Assembly: GCA_944381615.1 (NCBI GenBank)
Contig: CALWLT010000037.1
Span: forward strand, 1-64,000
Source of the DNA: an uncultured Lachnospiraceae bacterium
GTDB taxonomy: Bacteria > Bacillota > Clostridia > Lachnospirales > Lachnospiraceae
Direction of reading: 5' to 3'
Length of the DNA: 64,000 bases
Under the pieces are notes generated by a model. It ran no database searches. It had not been told where the DNA came from and saw nothing but the letters and a program-made list of their open reading frames with translations. Position numbers and translations under genes: made by a program. Positions 33,535-41,447 of the stretch are shown here, piece after piece. How positions within the stretch are numbered: position 1 is the stretch's first letter; every line of letters begins with the position of its first letter.

Positions 33535-33641
33535 ATCTTCTTCCATCCAGACTGTACTGTCGGCTCCGGAATTGCACCGGATCATACCTTGCGGCTCGTG
33601 GGCTTTACCACCGGTAGGGACTCTCACCCTGCCCTGAAGAT
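33535..33641 (-). ncRNA. FMN riboswitch (RFN element)
   Basis: Read on minus the conserved blocks appear in order: ATCTTC, AGGGCAGGGTGAGAGTCCC, TACCGGTGGTAAAGCCCACG, AGCC, GGTGCAATTCCGGAGCCGAC, AGTACAGTCTGGATGG and the closing GAAGAT, so P1 is ATCTTC/GAAGAT. It senses FMN and controls the ribD-ribE-ribBA-ribH operon by premature termination. Between it and the first terminator is a further hairpin (GTACG/CGTAC outer stem, about 33485-33520). Confidence 0.95.
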
Positions 33642-33660
33642 TGATTCTGTTTTCCCCTCT

Positions 33661-33689
33661 ACAGTACACCCTCCTGCCTGTCCTGTCAA
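33661..33689 (-). promoter_or_regulatory. Promoter of the riboflavin operon
   Basis: On minus TTGACA (33684-33689), 17 bp, TACTGT (33661-33666), starting transcription just before the FMN riboswitch. Confidence 0.75.
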
Positions 33690-33708
33690 GAAAAATTACA
33701 GCCGCGCC

Positions 33709-34857
33709 TCATCCGTCAGATTGCAGCCGCTCCGCATCCGCCCGCGGGCGGGGCCCGTCCTCTGAAAAGAACCAGGCCAGCATCAGGTTGACCGCCCGGT
33801 CATAGGCAAGGATCCCCTCCTCCTGGCTGTTGGCCTTGAGATACGTATCGTTGACCGCCTCCGCCGCCTCCGACACCGGCGAATCAAAGCGGGCCCAAAA
33901 CGCCGTATTTTCCCGCAGATCCGCATCCGCCTCCGGCCGCAGCGCCGCCCGGAAACGGGAATACGTCTCCCAGTCCGCCGCGGCCAGCGCGTTGCCCGCA
34001 TAGATCCAGCCCATCAGATACCCGCTGTAGCGGTATTCCGCGTCCTCCGAACCCACACAGGCCAGAAACCCGATCAGATTCGCCTCATCCTCCCGCATAA
34101 ATCCGCGCAGATGGGAGAGTTCGTGACAGATGGTGTGCGGGATATTATAAGCCGTCATCTGCGCGTTATAATTGGCCTCCACGGTAAACGGCGAATAGAC
34201 GCCGCAGAGCTGCTGCACCGAGAGAAGCGCCGAACAGGCGACCGGCTTGGGCCGCGGATAATATCCGGCCATCCAGGGGTACGTCTCCGCCAGCCGGCGC
34301 ATCGCCTCCACGCCAACGCGGCCTGTCTCCCCCGCGCCGCGCATCCCCGTCTCCGTATAAGAAGCGTTGACCTGACCGGTCAGCCACGCCAGAAGCTCCT
34401 CCAGATCTTCTTTCCCGTACGTTCCCGTCTCCCAGTCCAGGTAGGAGGAAAACGGGCGGCGGTAATAATTGACCCCGCAGCAGGCCGTATAGAGGAAACA
34501 GAAAAGCGCCGCCGCAAGCCACGCGGCGCGAAGCAGGCGTGCCGGGCGCTTCCGCCAGCGGATCGCGCACCACACGGCCGCAATCAGCAGCGCATAAAGG
34601 CCGGCCTCCGCCAGTGAAAACGGAAACAGGGCCGAGAAGCGCCCCAGCGTCCCCGTAAAAAAGGGATAGATCGCGACGGCATACCACTGCCCGAACCCGT
34701 CCGTCAGCCGCGCGGCCGCCTGGAGAAACACCGCCGCCAGAAAAAAACCGCCGCCCGCCCGGACAAGACGGTCTCCCGCCGGAAAACGGCGGCCCTTTTC
34801 CCGCTCCCTTTTTATTTTCTTTTCCTTCGTTTTCCCTGTATTTTCTCTTCTTTTCAT
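33709..34857 (-). CDS. DUF3810 membrane-anchored putative metalloprotease
   Basis: 382 residues. A very basic N-terminus precedes hydrophobic segments at about residues 33-50, 84-99 and 110-128. The external domain has the zinc-protease motif HELSH (residues 245-249) and a Glu about 10 residues further (EDEANLIGF). DUF3810 proteins are predicted gluzincin-like peptidases of unknown substrate. It is divergent from lepB and sits upstream of the riboflavin promoter with its stop 20 bp from the -35 box. Peptidase activity is inferred from the motif. Confidence 0.85.
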   Translation of the reverse strand: MKRRENTGKTKEKKIKREREKGRRFPAGDRLVRAGGGFFLAAVFLQAAARLTDGFGQWYAVAIYPFFTGTLGRFSALFPFSLAEAGLYALLIAAVWCAIRWRKRPARLLRAAWLAAALFCFLYTACCGVNYYRRPFSSYLDWETGTYGKEDLEELLAWLTGQVNASYTETGMRGAGETGRVGVEAMRRLAETYPWMAGYYPRPKPVACSALLSVQQLCGVYSPFTVEANYNAQMTAYNIPHTICHELSHLRGFMREDEANLIGFLACVGSEDAEYRYSGYLMGWIYAGNALAAADWETYSRFRAALRPEADADLRENTAFWARFDSPVSEAAEAVNDTYLKANSQEEGILAYDRAVNLMLAWFFSEDGPRPRADAERLQSDG

Positions 34858-34882
34858 TCTCCTTAAAAATCTGTAAAAAACC

Positions 34883-34911
34883 TTGCTAAATTAAAAAAAC
34901 TCATATACACT
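34883..34911 (+). promoter_or_regulatory. Promoter of lepB
   Basis: TTGCTA (34883-34888), 17 bp, TACACT (34906-34911) in an AT-rich gap. Confidence 0.55.
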
Positions 34912-34953
34912 ATTATATTGCAAATAAATCTTATTCGTCAAACAGGAGATACC

Positions 34954-35775
34954 ATGAGACATAAAGAAGAATTTCCGCGAAAGGAGAACGCGCCGGACAG
35001 CCCGGCTCTTCGCAATCTCGACGAGATGCTGGAAGATCTGAAGGCCGGAAAAATCGGCATCAATCAGCCGGACGGCGAATCCGGCAACGCATCCGAACCC
35101 GGCGGCGCGCCGGGCGAAACCGGAAGCCCAGACGGCGCGGCGGACACAGGCGGCGGCCCGGACAGCCCGGCGGACACCGACGGCGCAGCGCCCGGCACAA
35201 AAGCAGACGCTTCCGGACGCTCCCGCAAAAAAGAACCGTTCAACCTGAAAAAGGAGATCCTGGACTGGTTCCTGGTCCTGGTTGCGGCCGCCGTCCTCGC
35301 CTTTTTCATCGATCATTTTATCATTGCCAACAGCCAGATTCCCACCGGCTCCATGGAAAATACCATCATGCCGGGCGATCGGGTCATCGGCCTGCGCCTG
35401 AGTTACCTCTTCGGCGAGCCGGAGCGGGGGGACATCGCCATTTTCGTCTACCCGGACGACGAGGCGCGGGGGATCACGACCTACTACGTCAAGCGGGTCA
35501 TCGGCCTCCCCGGCGATACCATCGACATCGTGGACGGCCAGGTTTATCTGAACGGATCCGATACGCCTCTTGACGAGCCGTACCTGAGCGAGCCGATGGA
35601 ACCGGAAGCGCCCATGCACTTTGAAGTGCCGGAGGATTCCTATTTTATGATGGGCGATAACCGCAACCACTCCAACGATTCCCGGCGCTGGATCAACACC
35701 TACGTCAGCCGCGACAAGCTGATCGCCAAGGTCTTTTTCCAGTATTTCCCCAGCCTGCGCTGGCTTGACAGCTGA
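34954..35775 (+). CDS. lepB: Signal peptidase I
   Basis: 273 residues from ATG 34954 (CAGGAGATACC site). About 100 cytoplasmic residues come first; those between 30 and 90 are a disordered Gly/Ser/Pro/Asp/Ala stretch. One transmembrane helix follows (FLVLVAAAVLAFFIDHFIIA), then the catalytic domain: Ser in IPTGSMENTIMPGD, Lys in YYVKRVIGLPGDT, and the box MMGDNRNHSNDSR. It removes signal peptides from exported proteins. The long N-terminal extension is unusual; most clostridial SipS-type enzymes are 170-190 residues. Confidence 0.94.
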   Translation: MRHKEEFPRKENAPDSPALRNLDEMLEDLKAGKIGINQPDGESGNASEPGGAPGETGSPDGAADTGGGPDSPADTDGAAPGTKADASGRSRKKEPFNLKKEILDWFLVLVAAAVLAFFIDHFIIANSQIPTGSMENTIMPGDRVIGLRLSYLFGEPERGDIAIFVYPDDEARGITTYYVKRVIGLPGDTIDIVDGQVYLNGSDTPLDEPYLSEPMEPEAPMHFEVPEDSYFMMGDNRNHSNDSRRWINTYVSRDKLIAKVFFQYFPSLRWLDS

Positions 35776-35784
35776 GAACCGCGC

Positions 35785-35819
35785 GGGAGAACAGAACCCT
35801 TTCCTGTTCTCCCCTTTTC
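35785..35819 (+). terminator. Terminator after lepB
   Basis: GGGAGAACAG (35785-35794) pairs with CTGTTCTCCC (35804-35813), followed by CTTTTC. The T run is short. Confidence 0.65.
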
Positions 35820-35859
35820 ATCGCCATACAGAAACGATCCATACCACAGGGAGGAACTT

Positions 35860-37179
35860 ATGAAAAAAGTAGTAAAATTCGGCGGCAGTTCGCTCGCCAG
35901 CGCGAAGCAGTTTAAAAAGGCCGGCGATATCATCCGCGCGGATCGGGCCAGACGCTACGTCGTGCCGTCCGCGCCCGGCAAACGCAACAAAAACGACGAA
36001 AAAGTAACGGACCTGCTCTACGCCTGCTATGACGCGGCCTCGACCGGCGCGCCCTACGGGAAAATCTTTTCCCGCATCAAGGAGCGCTACAACCAGATCA
36101 TCGAGGGGCTGGAGCTGAACCTGAACCTGGATTTTGAATTTGACCGGATCGAGAAAAATTTCATCGCCGCCGCCGGACGCGATTACGCCGCATCCCGGGG
36201 CGAATATCTGAACGGAATCATTATGTCCCACTATCTGGGCTACGATTTCATCGATGCGGCCGACGTGATCTTCTTCGACGAGAACGGCACGTTCCTCTCG
36301 GAAAAAACGAACGCCGAGCTGGCGGAGCGCCTCTCCCACTCGGAGCGGGCCGTCATCCCCGGCTTCTACGGGGCAAAGCCGGACGGAAGCATCCACACCT
36401 TTTCCCGGGGCGGCTCCGATATTACCGGCTCCATCGTGGCCCGCGCCATCCACGCGGATCTGTATGAAAACTGGACCGACGTCTCCGGTTTCCTGGTCAC
36501 GGATCCCCGCCTGGTAGAGAATCCCGTCCCCATCGAGACGATTACCTACAAGGAGCTGCGGGAGCTGGCCTACATGGGCGCCAGCGTTCTTCACGAGGAC
36601 GCCATCTTCCCGGTCCGCCGCGAGGGCATCCCCATCAACATCCGCAACACCAACCGCCCCGACGACCCCGGCACCCTGATCGTCGAGAGCACCTGCCGCA
36701 AGCCGCGCTACGTGATTACCGGCATCGCCGGCAAAAAAGGGTTCTGCTCGATTACCATCGAGAAGGCGATGATGAACTCCGAGATCGGGTTTGGGAGAAA
36801 AGTCCTGGATGTGTTTGAGAAGAACGGAATTTCCTTCGAGCATATGCCGTCCGGCATCGATACCATGACCATCTTTGTCCATCAGTCGGAATTTCAGGAC
36901 TACGAGCAGTCCGTGATCGCCGGCATCCACCGCGCCGTGCAGCCGGATTCCATCGAGCTGGAGTCGGATCTGGCCCTCATCGCCGTGGTCGGCCGCGGCA
37001 TGAAATCCGCCCGCGGAACGGCTGGCCGCATTTTCTCGGCGCTGGCCCATGCCCGCGTCAACGTCAAGATGATCGATCAGGGTTCCAGCGAGCTCAACAT
37101 CATCATCGGCGTCAAGAACGACGACTTCGAGACGGCCGTGCGGGCCATCTACGACATTTTTATCACGGCCGACCGCTGA
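35860..37179 (+). CDS. lysC: Aspartate kinase
   Basis: 439 residues. Phosphorylates aspartate, first step to lysine, threonine and methionine. The N-terminus VVKFGGSSLASAKQFKKAGD and FSRGGSDITGSIVARAIHAD belong to the amino-acid kinase fold; EDAIFPVRREGIPINIRNTN ends the catalytic part; two ACT domains follow (ITIEKAMMNSEIGFGRKVLD; LALIAVVGRGMKSARGTAGR). It resembles the group of clostridial kinases with a 440-residue single polypeptide. The ribosome site is AGGGAGGAACTT-ATG. The amidohydrolase gene follows after 29 bp, perhaps in one transcript. Confidence 0.94.
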   Translation: MKKVVKFGGSSLASAKQFKKAGDIIRADRARRYVVPSAPGKRNKNDEKVTDLLYACYDAASTGAPYGKIFSRIKERYNQIIEGLELNLNLDFEFDRIEKNFIAAAGRDYAASRGEYLNGIIMSHYLGYDFIDAADVIFFDENGTFLSEKTNAELAERLSHSERAVIPGFYGAKPDGSIHTFSRGGSDITGSIVARAIHADLYENWTDVSGFLVTDPRLVENPVPIETITYKELRELAYMGASVLHEDAIFPVRREGIPINIRNTNRPDDPGTLIVESTCRKPRYVITGIAGKKGFCSITIEKAMMNSEIGFGRKVLDVFEKNGISFEHMPSGIDTMTIFVHQSEFQDYEQSVIAGIHRAVQPDSIELESDLALIAVVGRGMKSARGTAGRIFSALAHARVNVKMIDQGSSELNIIIGVKNDDFETAVRAIYDIFITADR

Positions 37180-37208
37180 GGGACGGCCGCAGAGGGGAGG
37201 AATGCTTT

Positions 37209-38033
37209 GTGAAAATCATCGACGCGCATCTGCATTTCTGCCCGCAGTCCCCTTACTTCGACGAAATTGCCGCGCGGGCCGGGCATCAGAACAGCACCGC
37301 GCACCTTGAGGAATGCTTTCGCAGCCTGGGGATTGCCGGCGGCATCGTCATGGGCAACCGCGGCCTTGCCCTGGAAGAACATCCCTATCCGGATTTCCTG
37401 CGCTACTGCGTCGGCGTCGAGGCGGACTGCCTGGATCCGGCGCTCCCGCCTGCCGGAATGCAGGCCGCCTGCGACCGGATCGAAGCGCATTTAAAGCGCC
37501 CGGACTGCGCCGGGATCAAGCTCTATCCGGGATACAGCCCCGTTTCCATCAATGACCGCCGCTATGAGCCGGTTTACGAGCTGGCCGCCGCATACCAGAA
37601 GCCGGTGGCCGTCCACATGGGACAGACCGCCGGCTCCCGCGCGTTTCTGAAATACAGCCATCCGCTGACCATGGACGAGGCCGCCGTCCTCCATCCCCGG
37701 GTCAGCTTTGTCATGTGCCATTTCGGCAATCCCTGGCTGATGGACGCCGCCGCCGTGATCGAAAAGAACGAAAACGTCTGCGCCGATCTCTCCGGCCTTC
37801 TGGAGGGAAATCCCGACATCCCGCTTCTTCTGCGGCAGCAGGAGGGTTACGTCAGCGCGCTGAAAACCTGGATCGCCTACACCGATCGCTATGACAGGCT
37901 GATGTTCGGCACGGACTGGCCGCTGGCCAATTACCAGGGCTATCTCCAGTTTACCCGGGCCGTCATCCCGCAGGAACACTGGGACGACGTATTCTGGAAA
38001 ACGGCCGCCCGCGTATACGGTCTCTCCCTCTAA
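37209..38033 (+). CDS. Amidohydrolase (Amidohydro_2 family)
   Basis: 274 residues from GTG 37209 behind GGGGAGGAA. The TIM-barrel metal site is visible as IIDAHLHFCPQ (HxH), then VAVHMGQTAG, FVMCHFGNPW and a terminal FGTDWPLANYQ (catalytic Asp). The family includes decarboxylases and lactone or amide hydrolases such as the ACMSD group. It follows lysC closely but no diagnostic link to lysine synthesis is seen. Its TAA stop overlaps the convergent gene's stop. Confidence 0.85.
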   Translation: MKIIDAHLHFCPQSPYFDEIAARAGHQNSTAHLEECFRSLGIAGGIVMGNRGLALEEHPYPDFLRYCVGVEADCLDPALPPAGMQAACDRIEAHLKRPDCAGIKLYPGYSPVSINDRRYEPVYELAAAYQKPVAVHMGQTAGSRAFLKYSHPLTMDEAAVLHPRVSFVMCHFGNPWLMDAAAVIEKNENVCADLSGLLEGNPDIPLLLRQQEGYVSALKTWIAYTDRYDRLMFGTDWPLANYQGYLQFTRAVIPQEHWDDVFWKTAARVYGLSL

Positions 38034-39736
38034 GCGCAGGCGCTTTTCTCTTCTTTTACGCAGACGGCTTTCCCTTCTTCTCTTTTCTCCAGAGCGGCCC
38101 GCACCGCTCTTCTCCCGGCCCGGATCCCCGCGCAGGCGTAAGGGATCAGCAGGACAAAATAGCAGACCGTATACTGTCCCTTGGCCTCCCACACCAGATG
38201 AAACAGAAAACCGCCGAGAAACACCATGCCCGGCAGCAGCCGCTCCCAGGTTATCTCACGCCCGCCCAGAGCCAGCCAGAGAAACGCCCCCGCAAAGACG
38301 AGCGTCTGCACGAGATTGGCCGCCGCCAGATAGCAGAAGTTCAGGACGCCGCCCTCTTTCAGAAGAGACGGCGAAAGCGCCGCCAGAAACGCGCTCTTTC
38401 CTCCGACCTCCTGAATCCACAGGCTCTGAAACGTCGGCTCCGCCCAGATCGACTGCGTCTTTCGCAGAAAGAAATCTGCCGTTTTCGCCGGGTCGGCCGC
38501 CATCCCGGCCAGCGTCTTTCGCAAATCCTCTGCGACCGCCGCCCTGGTCCTGGCCGCGGCTCCTCCCTGTTCCAGGAAAACCCCGACGTGATAGCCGTTG
38601 TACCAGCCCGGGCCGCGGCTTCCCTCCTGCAGGCCCATCTCCGCCCAGGCCGTCATGGGGATTCCTTCTGCCGGCTGGCCGGCCGCCTCAGAGAGCAAAA
38701 AAGTGACGCCCCGGCTTCCCGCCACGGTAACCGCCGCCGCCAGAGCGGCTGCTGCCAGAAGCGCAGGCCGTCTCCGGGCAAACGCGCATACCGCCAGATA
38801 AATCACGATTCCCACCAGCACAATCAGATAATTCGACTTTAAAAGACAGGCGACCGCCGCAAACAGTACCGCCGCCGCCAGATCCGGCAGCCGTCCCGCG
38901 CCGCTTCCGCCGTCCGCGCGCGTTCCGGCGCCGGCGTCCCCCGCCGCATACCGCTGCGCCCGCTCCATAGCCAGGCAGGAAAGCCCGAACCCCGGCATCG
39001 TCCCGTAGACAAACAGGACGTAAAATCCAAACGGAAGGAACCAGAGCATCCCGAGCGCAAAAAAACGCCAGCTGCGAAACGCGCCGTCGGGACGTCCGTC
39101 CCATCCCCGCCGCATCATCCGGCAGACGGAGGACACGCCCAGAAAGAAAAAGCCGACGTTACACGCCTGCATCACATAGGGCGCCGCGTCTCCGAACAGA
39201 AACACGAACGGAACCATATAGAGAATCAGCCCGTTCTGCGACGGGTATGTGTACGCATATCCGGCCGGCGCATCCGGGCTTCCGTACTGAAACGGAAACG
39301 CCTTCCAGGGCGACAGATCGCCCCTCAAAAGGCACTCCGCCGACGCCAGGCAGTAACGGGAATCCGAACCGCCCCAGACCAGCGAGACAAGAATCCACAG
39401 CAGATAAAACGCCGCCGGCCCAAACAGCCATACGGCGCGGCGGGATACTGTCCGCCGGCGTTTTATCCGCTGTTTCTGCCAGGCAGAAAGCCGCCTCCGA
39501 CCCTGTCGTTCTCCGGCCTGCAGCCGGTCCCGCAGGCCACAGCCACAGGCCGGGCGTACGCCCGCACACAGCGCTGCCGCCAGCACAGCCAGATGAACGG
39601 GCAGCCAGTCCGGGTAATATTCGACCATCTCCGCCCCGCCGTAGACCGTACAGGTCGAAACAGCGCTGACGATCGCCAGAAAAAGAAGCGCGATTCCCAG
39701 AATCGCGCGTACCGAGCTCACACAGAAGCGTTCCAT
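38030..39736 (-). CDS. Multi-pass membrane protein, glycosyltransferase-like
   Basis: 568 residues with roughly 12 hydrophobic segments. It has the layout of GT-C-fold or PMT-like integral membrane transferases: a long first loop with the acidic-aromatic VWGGSDSRYCLASAECLLRG, and repeated SQNGLILYMVPFVFLFGDAA-like helices. The C-terminus is cytoplasmic and charged. I do not recognise a named family. Codons for Gly/Ala/Arg dominate the loops, as elsewhere in the window. It converges on the amidohydrolase with a 4-bp overlap, so no terminator separates them. Confidence 0.7.
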   Translation of the reverse strand: MERFCVSSVRAILGIALLFLAIVSAVSTCTVYGGAEMVEYYPDWLPVHLAVLAAALCAGVRPACGCGLRDRLQAGERQGRRRLSAWQKQRIKRRRTVSRRAVWLFGPAAFYLLWILVSLVWGGSDSRYCLASAECLLRGDLSPWKAFPFQYGSPDAPAGYAYTYPSQNGLILYMVPFVFLFGDAAPYVMQACNVGFFFLGVSSVCRMMRRGWDGRPDGAFRSWRFFALGMLWFLPFGFYVLFVYGTMPGFGLSCLAMERAQRYAAGDAGAGTRADGGSGAGRLPDLAAAVLFAAVACLLKSNYLIVLVGIVIYLAVCAFARRRPALLAAAALAAAVTVAGSRGVTFLLSEAAGQPAEGIPMTAWAEMGLQEGSRGPGWYNGYHVGVFLEQGGAAARTRAAVAEDLRKTLAGMAADPAKTADFFLRKTQSIWAEPTFQSLWIQEVGGKSAFLAALSPSLLKEGGVLNFCYLAAANLVQTLVFAGAFLWLALGGREITWERLLPGMVFLGGFLFHLVWEAKGQYTVCYFVLLIPYACAGIRAGRRAVRAALEKREEGKAVCVKEEKSACA

Positions 39737-39783
39737 CAGAGAACCTTCCCTTTCTCCACGCGGATATGCTCCGCCCAGGGTGT

Positions 39784-39813
39784 AATAAAGGACAGCCAGG
39801 GCTGTCCTTTATT
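39784..39813 (-). terminator. Bidirectional terminator-like palindrome
   Basis: AATAAAGGACAGC (39784-39796) and GCTGTCCTTTATT (39801-39813) form a perfect 13-bp stem with a 4-base loop, 6 bp after the stop of the secreted protein; the T-rich arm serves as T tract. Confidence 0.75.
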
Positions 39814-39818
39814 TACTA

Positions 39819-40679
39819 TTATTTACCGGCAGACGTTGATAACTGAAACGCATCCTGCCACGCCGACTGAGCTTCTTCTGTCTGTTCCTGTCCGATATAC
39901 ATAAAGAAATCGCCGCTGTCGCCAACCCACGAACTTAAAACTCCATCCCCCGGCGCGTCAAACGATATATCAAAATTTCCTACATATATCGCGATTCTCC
40001 TGTCCGAACTGTCTATCGCAGAATGAGCGTCAATAACGGAATATCCCAAGCCTTCAAGATGTTCTTTTATCCCGTCAAGCGTCGTTGTATCGCTGATATC
40101 GGGCGCATCTGTAAATAACTTATTGAACGGTACCGCACCGGAGCTGACAGAGATTGTCCAGGGAAAATCCTTTTCCGTGTCATATCCCAGCATCTCGCCT
40201 ATGCCGCCGCCAGGGATCCCATATTGAACTTCCACATAAGGACATGCCGGATAAACATACCCATTAGAACCCACATCGGGCATGCCATATTTCTGCTGAT
40301 TTTCTGCCTTCGTGTGATTCATCAGATCATAAATCAGATCGCTGATGTTTCCCGTATAGCCAAAAGAATCGATGCTCAAAATCTGAGCCGTCTGAACGGT
40401 ACCGTTTAAAGTCCATGCGCCATCTGCGTTTAAGACGCTTCCATCCGGGGCAGTTGTATTGGCAAGCATATACCCCTGAGTGTTAAAATAATACCGCTCT
40501 GAGATCATATCCTGATTCCCGTCAATCCATTTCCAGGAATTTGCGGGATAGGAACCATCGTCATTCTGCCACCGCCACCCGTTCGCGTCCGGCTGCCAGG
40601 AACCCGCGAAAGAGGTAAAAGAAATCGCCGACATCATAACGCCTGTAAGCATTGCCGTTATAAGTTTTTTGTTCTTCAC
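39819..40679 (-). CDS. Secreted protein with cell-wall-binding repeats
   Basis: 286 residues from GTG 40679, preceded by GGAAAGGGGG. A Sec signal peptide (KNKKLITAMLTGVMMSAISF, cleavage after SFA) is followed by two aromatic-glycine repeats (GSWQPDANGWRWQNDDGSYP; WKWIDGNQDMISERYYFNTQ) like choline/glucan-binding modules of surface proteins. The remaining 190 residues are an unrecognised acidic domain (DISDTTTLDGIKEHLEGLGY). The gene is visibly more AT-rich than its neighbours, suggesting later acquisition. It lies behind the two-component genes on the same strand. Confidence 0.75.
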   Translation of the reverse strand: MKNKKLITAMLTGVMMSAISFTSFAGSWQPDANGWRWQNDDGSYPANSWKWIDGNQDMISERYYFNTQGYMLANTTAPDGSVLNADGAWTLNGTVQTAQILSIDSFGYTGNISDLIYDLMNHTKAENQQKYGMPDVGSNGYVYPACPYVEVQYGIPGGGIGEMLGYDTEKDFPWTISVSSGAVPFNKLFTDAPDISDTTTLDGIKEHLEGLGYSVIDAHSAIDSSDRRIAIYVGNFDISFDAPGDGVLSSWVGDSGDFFMYIGQEQTEEAQSAWQDAFQLSTSAGK

Positions 40680-40714
40680 AATGATAACCCCCTTTCCATC
40701 TCCTCTTATCAAAC

Positions 40715-40723
40715 AGTATAACA
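40715..40723 (-). promoter_or_regulatory. Extended -10 box of the secreted protein gene
   Basis: On minus TGTTATACT (40723-40715), a TGn-TATACT box without a clear -35. Confidence 0.45.
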
Positions 40724-40757
40724 CATTTTAAAAACTTTGGTAGTATAAGTGGCCGTT

Positions 40758-41447
40758 TTACACCTTAAAGCGGTAGCCGACGCCCCAGATCGTCTCGATA
40801 TACTGCGGCTTGGCCGTGTTAAATTCAATCTTCTCGCGGATCTTCTTGATATGGACCGTGACCGTGGCGATATCCCCCAGCGATTCCATATCCCAGATCT
40901 GACGGAACAGCTCCTCCTTGGTAAACACATGATTGGGGTTCTGCGCCAGAAACGTCAGAAGATCAAATTCCTTGGTCGTGAAATTCTTCTCCTCGCCGTT
41001 GACATAAACACGGCGGGCCGTCTTGTCGATCTTCAGTCCCCGGATCTCGATGACCTCGTTCTCCGGCATCCCGCTTCCGATCAGGCGCTCATAGCGCGCC
41101 AGATGCGCCTTGACCCGGGCCACCAGCTCGCTGGGACTGAACGGCTTCGTCATGTAGTCGTCCGCCCCCAGGCCAAGCCCTCGGATCTTGTCGATGTCGT
41201 CCTTTTTAGCCGAAACCATGATAATCGGCGTATTCTTTACCTCGCGGATCCTGCGGCAGATCTCGAATCCGTCCACGCCCGGAAGCATCAGATCCAGAAT
41301 CAGCAGATCGAAATCCTCTTCCAGGCCGCGCTTTAAGCCGGTCTCCCCATTCTCCTCGATCTCCACCTCAAACCCGGAAAGCTCCAGATAATCCTTCTCC
41401 AGCTCCGCGATGCTCTCCTCGTCCTCGATAATCAGTATTCTGCTCAT
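40758..41447 (-). CDS. Response regulator, OmpR/PhoB family
   Basis: 229 residues. Receiver domain with acidic pocket EDE (8-10), phospho-acceptor Asp52 in LILDLMLPG, Ser79 and Lys101 (MTKPF). A winged-helix DNA-binding domain follows (FTTKEFDLLTFLAQNPNHVF, HIKKIREKIEF, GVGYRFKV). The closest look is to VanR/ArlR-type regulators of the cell envelope. It is encoded ahead of, and overlaps by 4 bp on, the histidine kinase gene. No target site was identified. Confidence 0.93.
   Translation of the reverse strand: MSRILIIEDEESIAELEKDYLELSGFEVEIEENGETGLKRGLEEDFDLLILDLMLPGVDGFEICRRIREVKNTPIIMVSAKKDDIDKIRGLGLGADDYMTKPFSPSELVARVKAHLARYERLIGSGMPENEVIEIRGLKIDKTARRVYVNGEEKNFTTKEFDLLTFLAQNPNHVFTKEELFRQIWDMESLGDIATVTVHIKKIREKIEFNTAKPQYIETIWGVGYRFKV

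Noticed and set aside
35818..37050. A 410-codon open frame on minus opposite lysC
   Set aside because: lysC is certain and the antisense protein is a Gly/Val/Asp/His-rich mirror of it.
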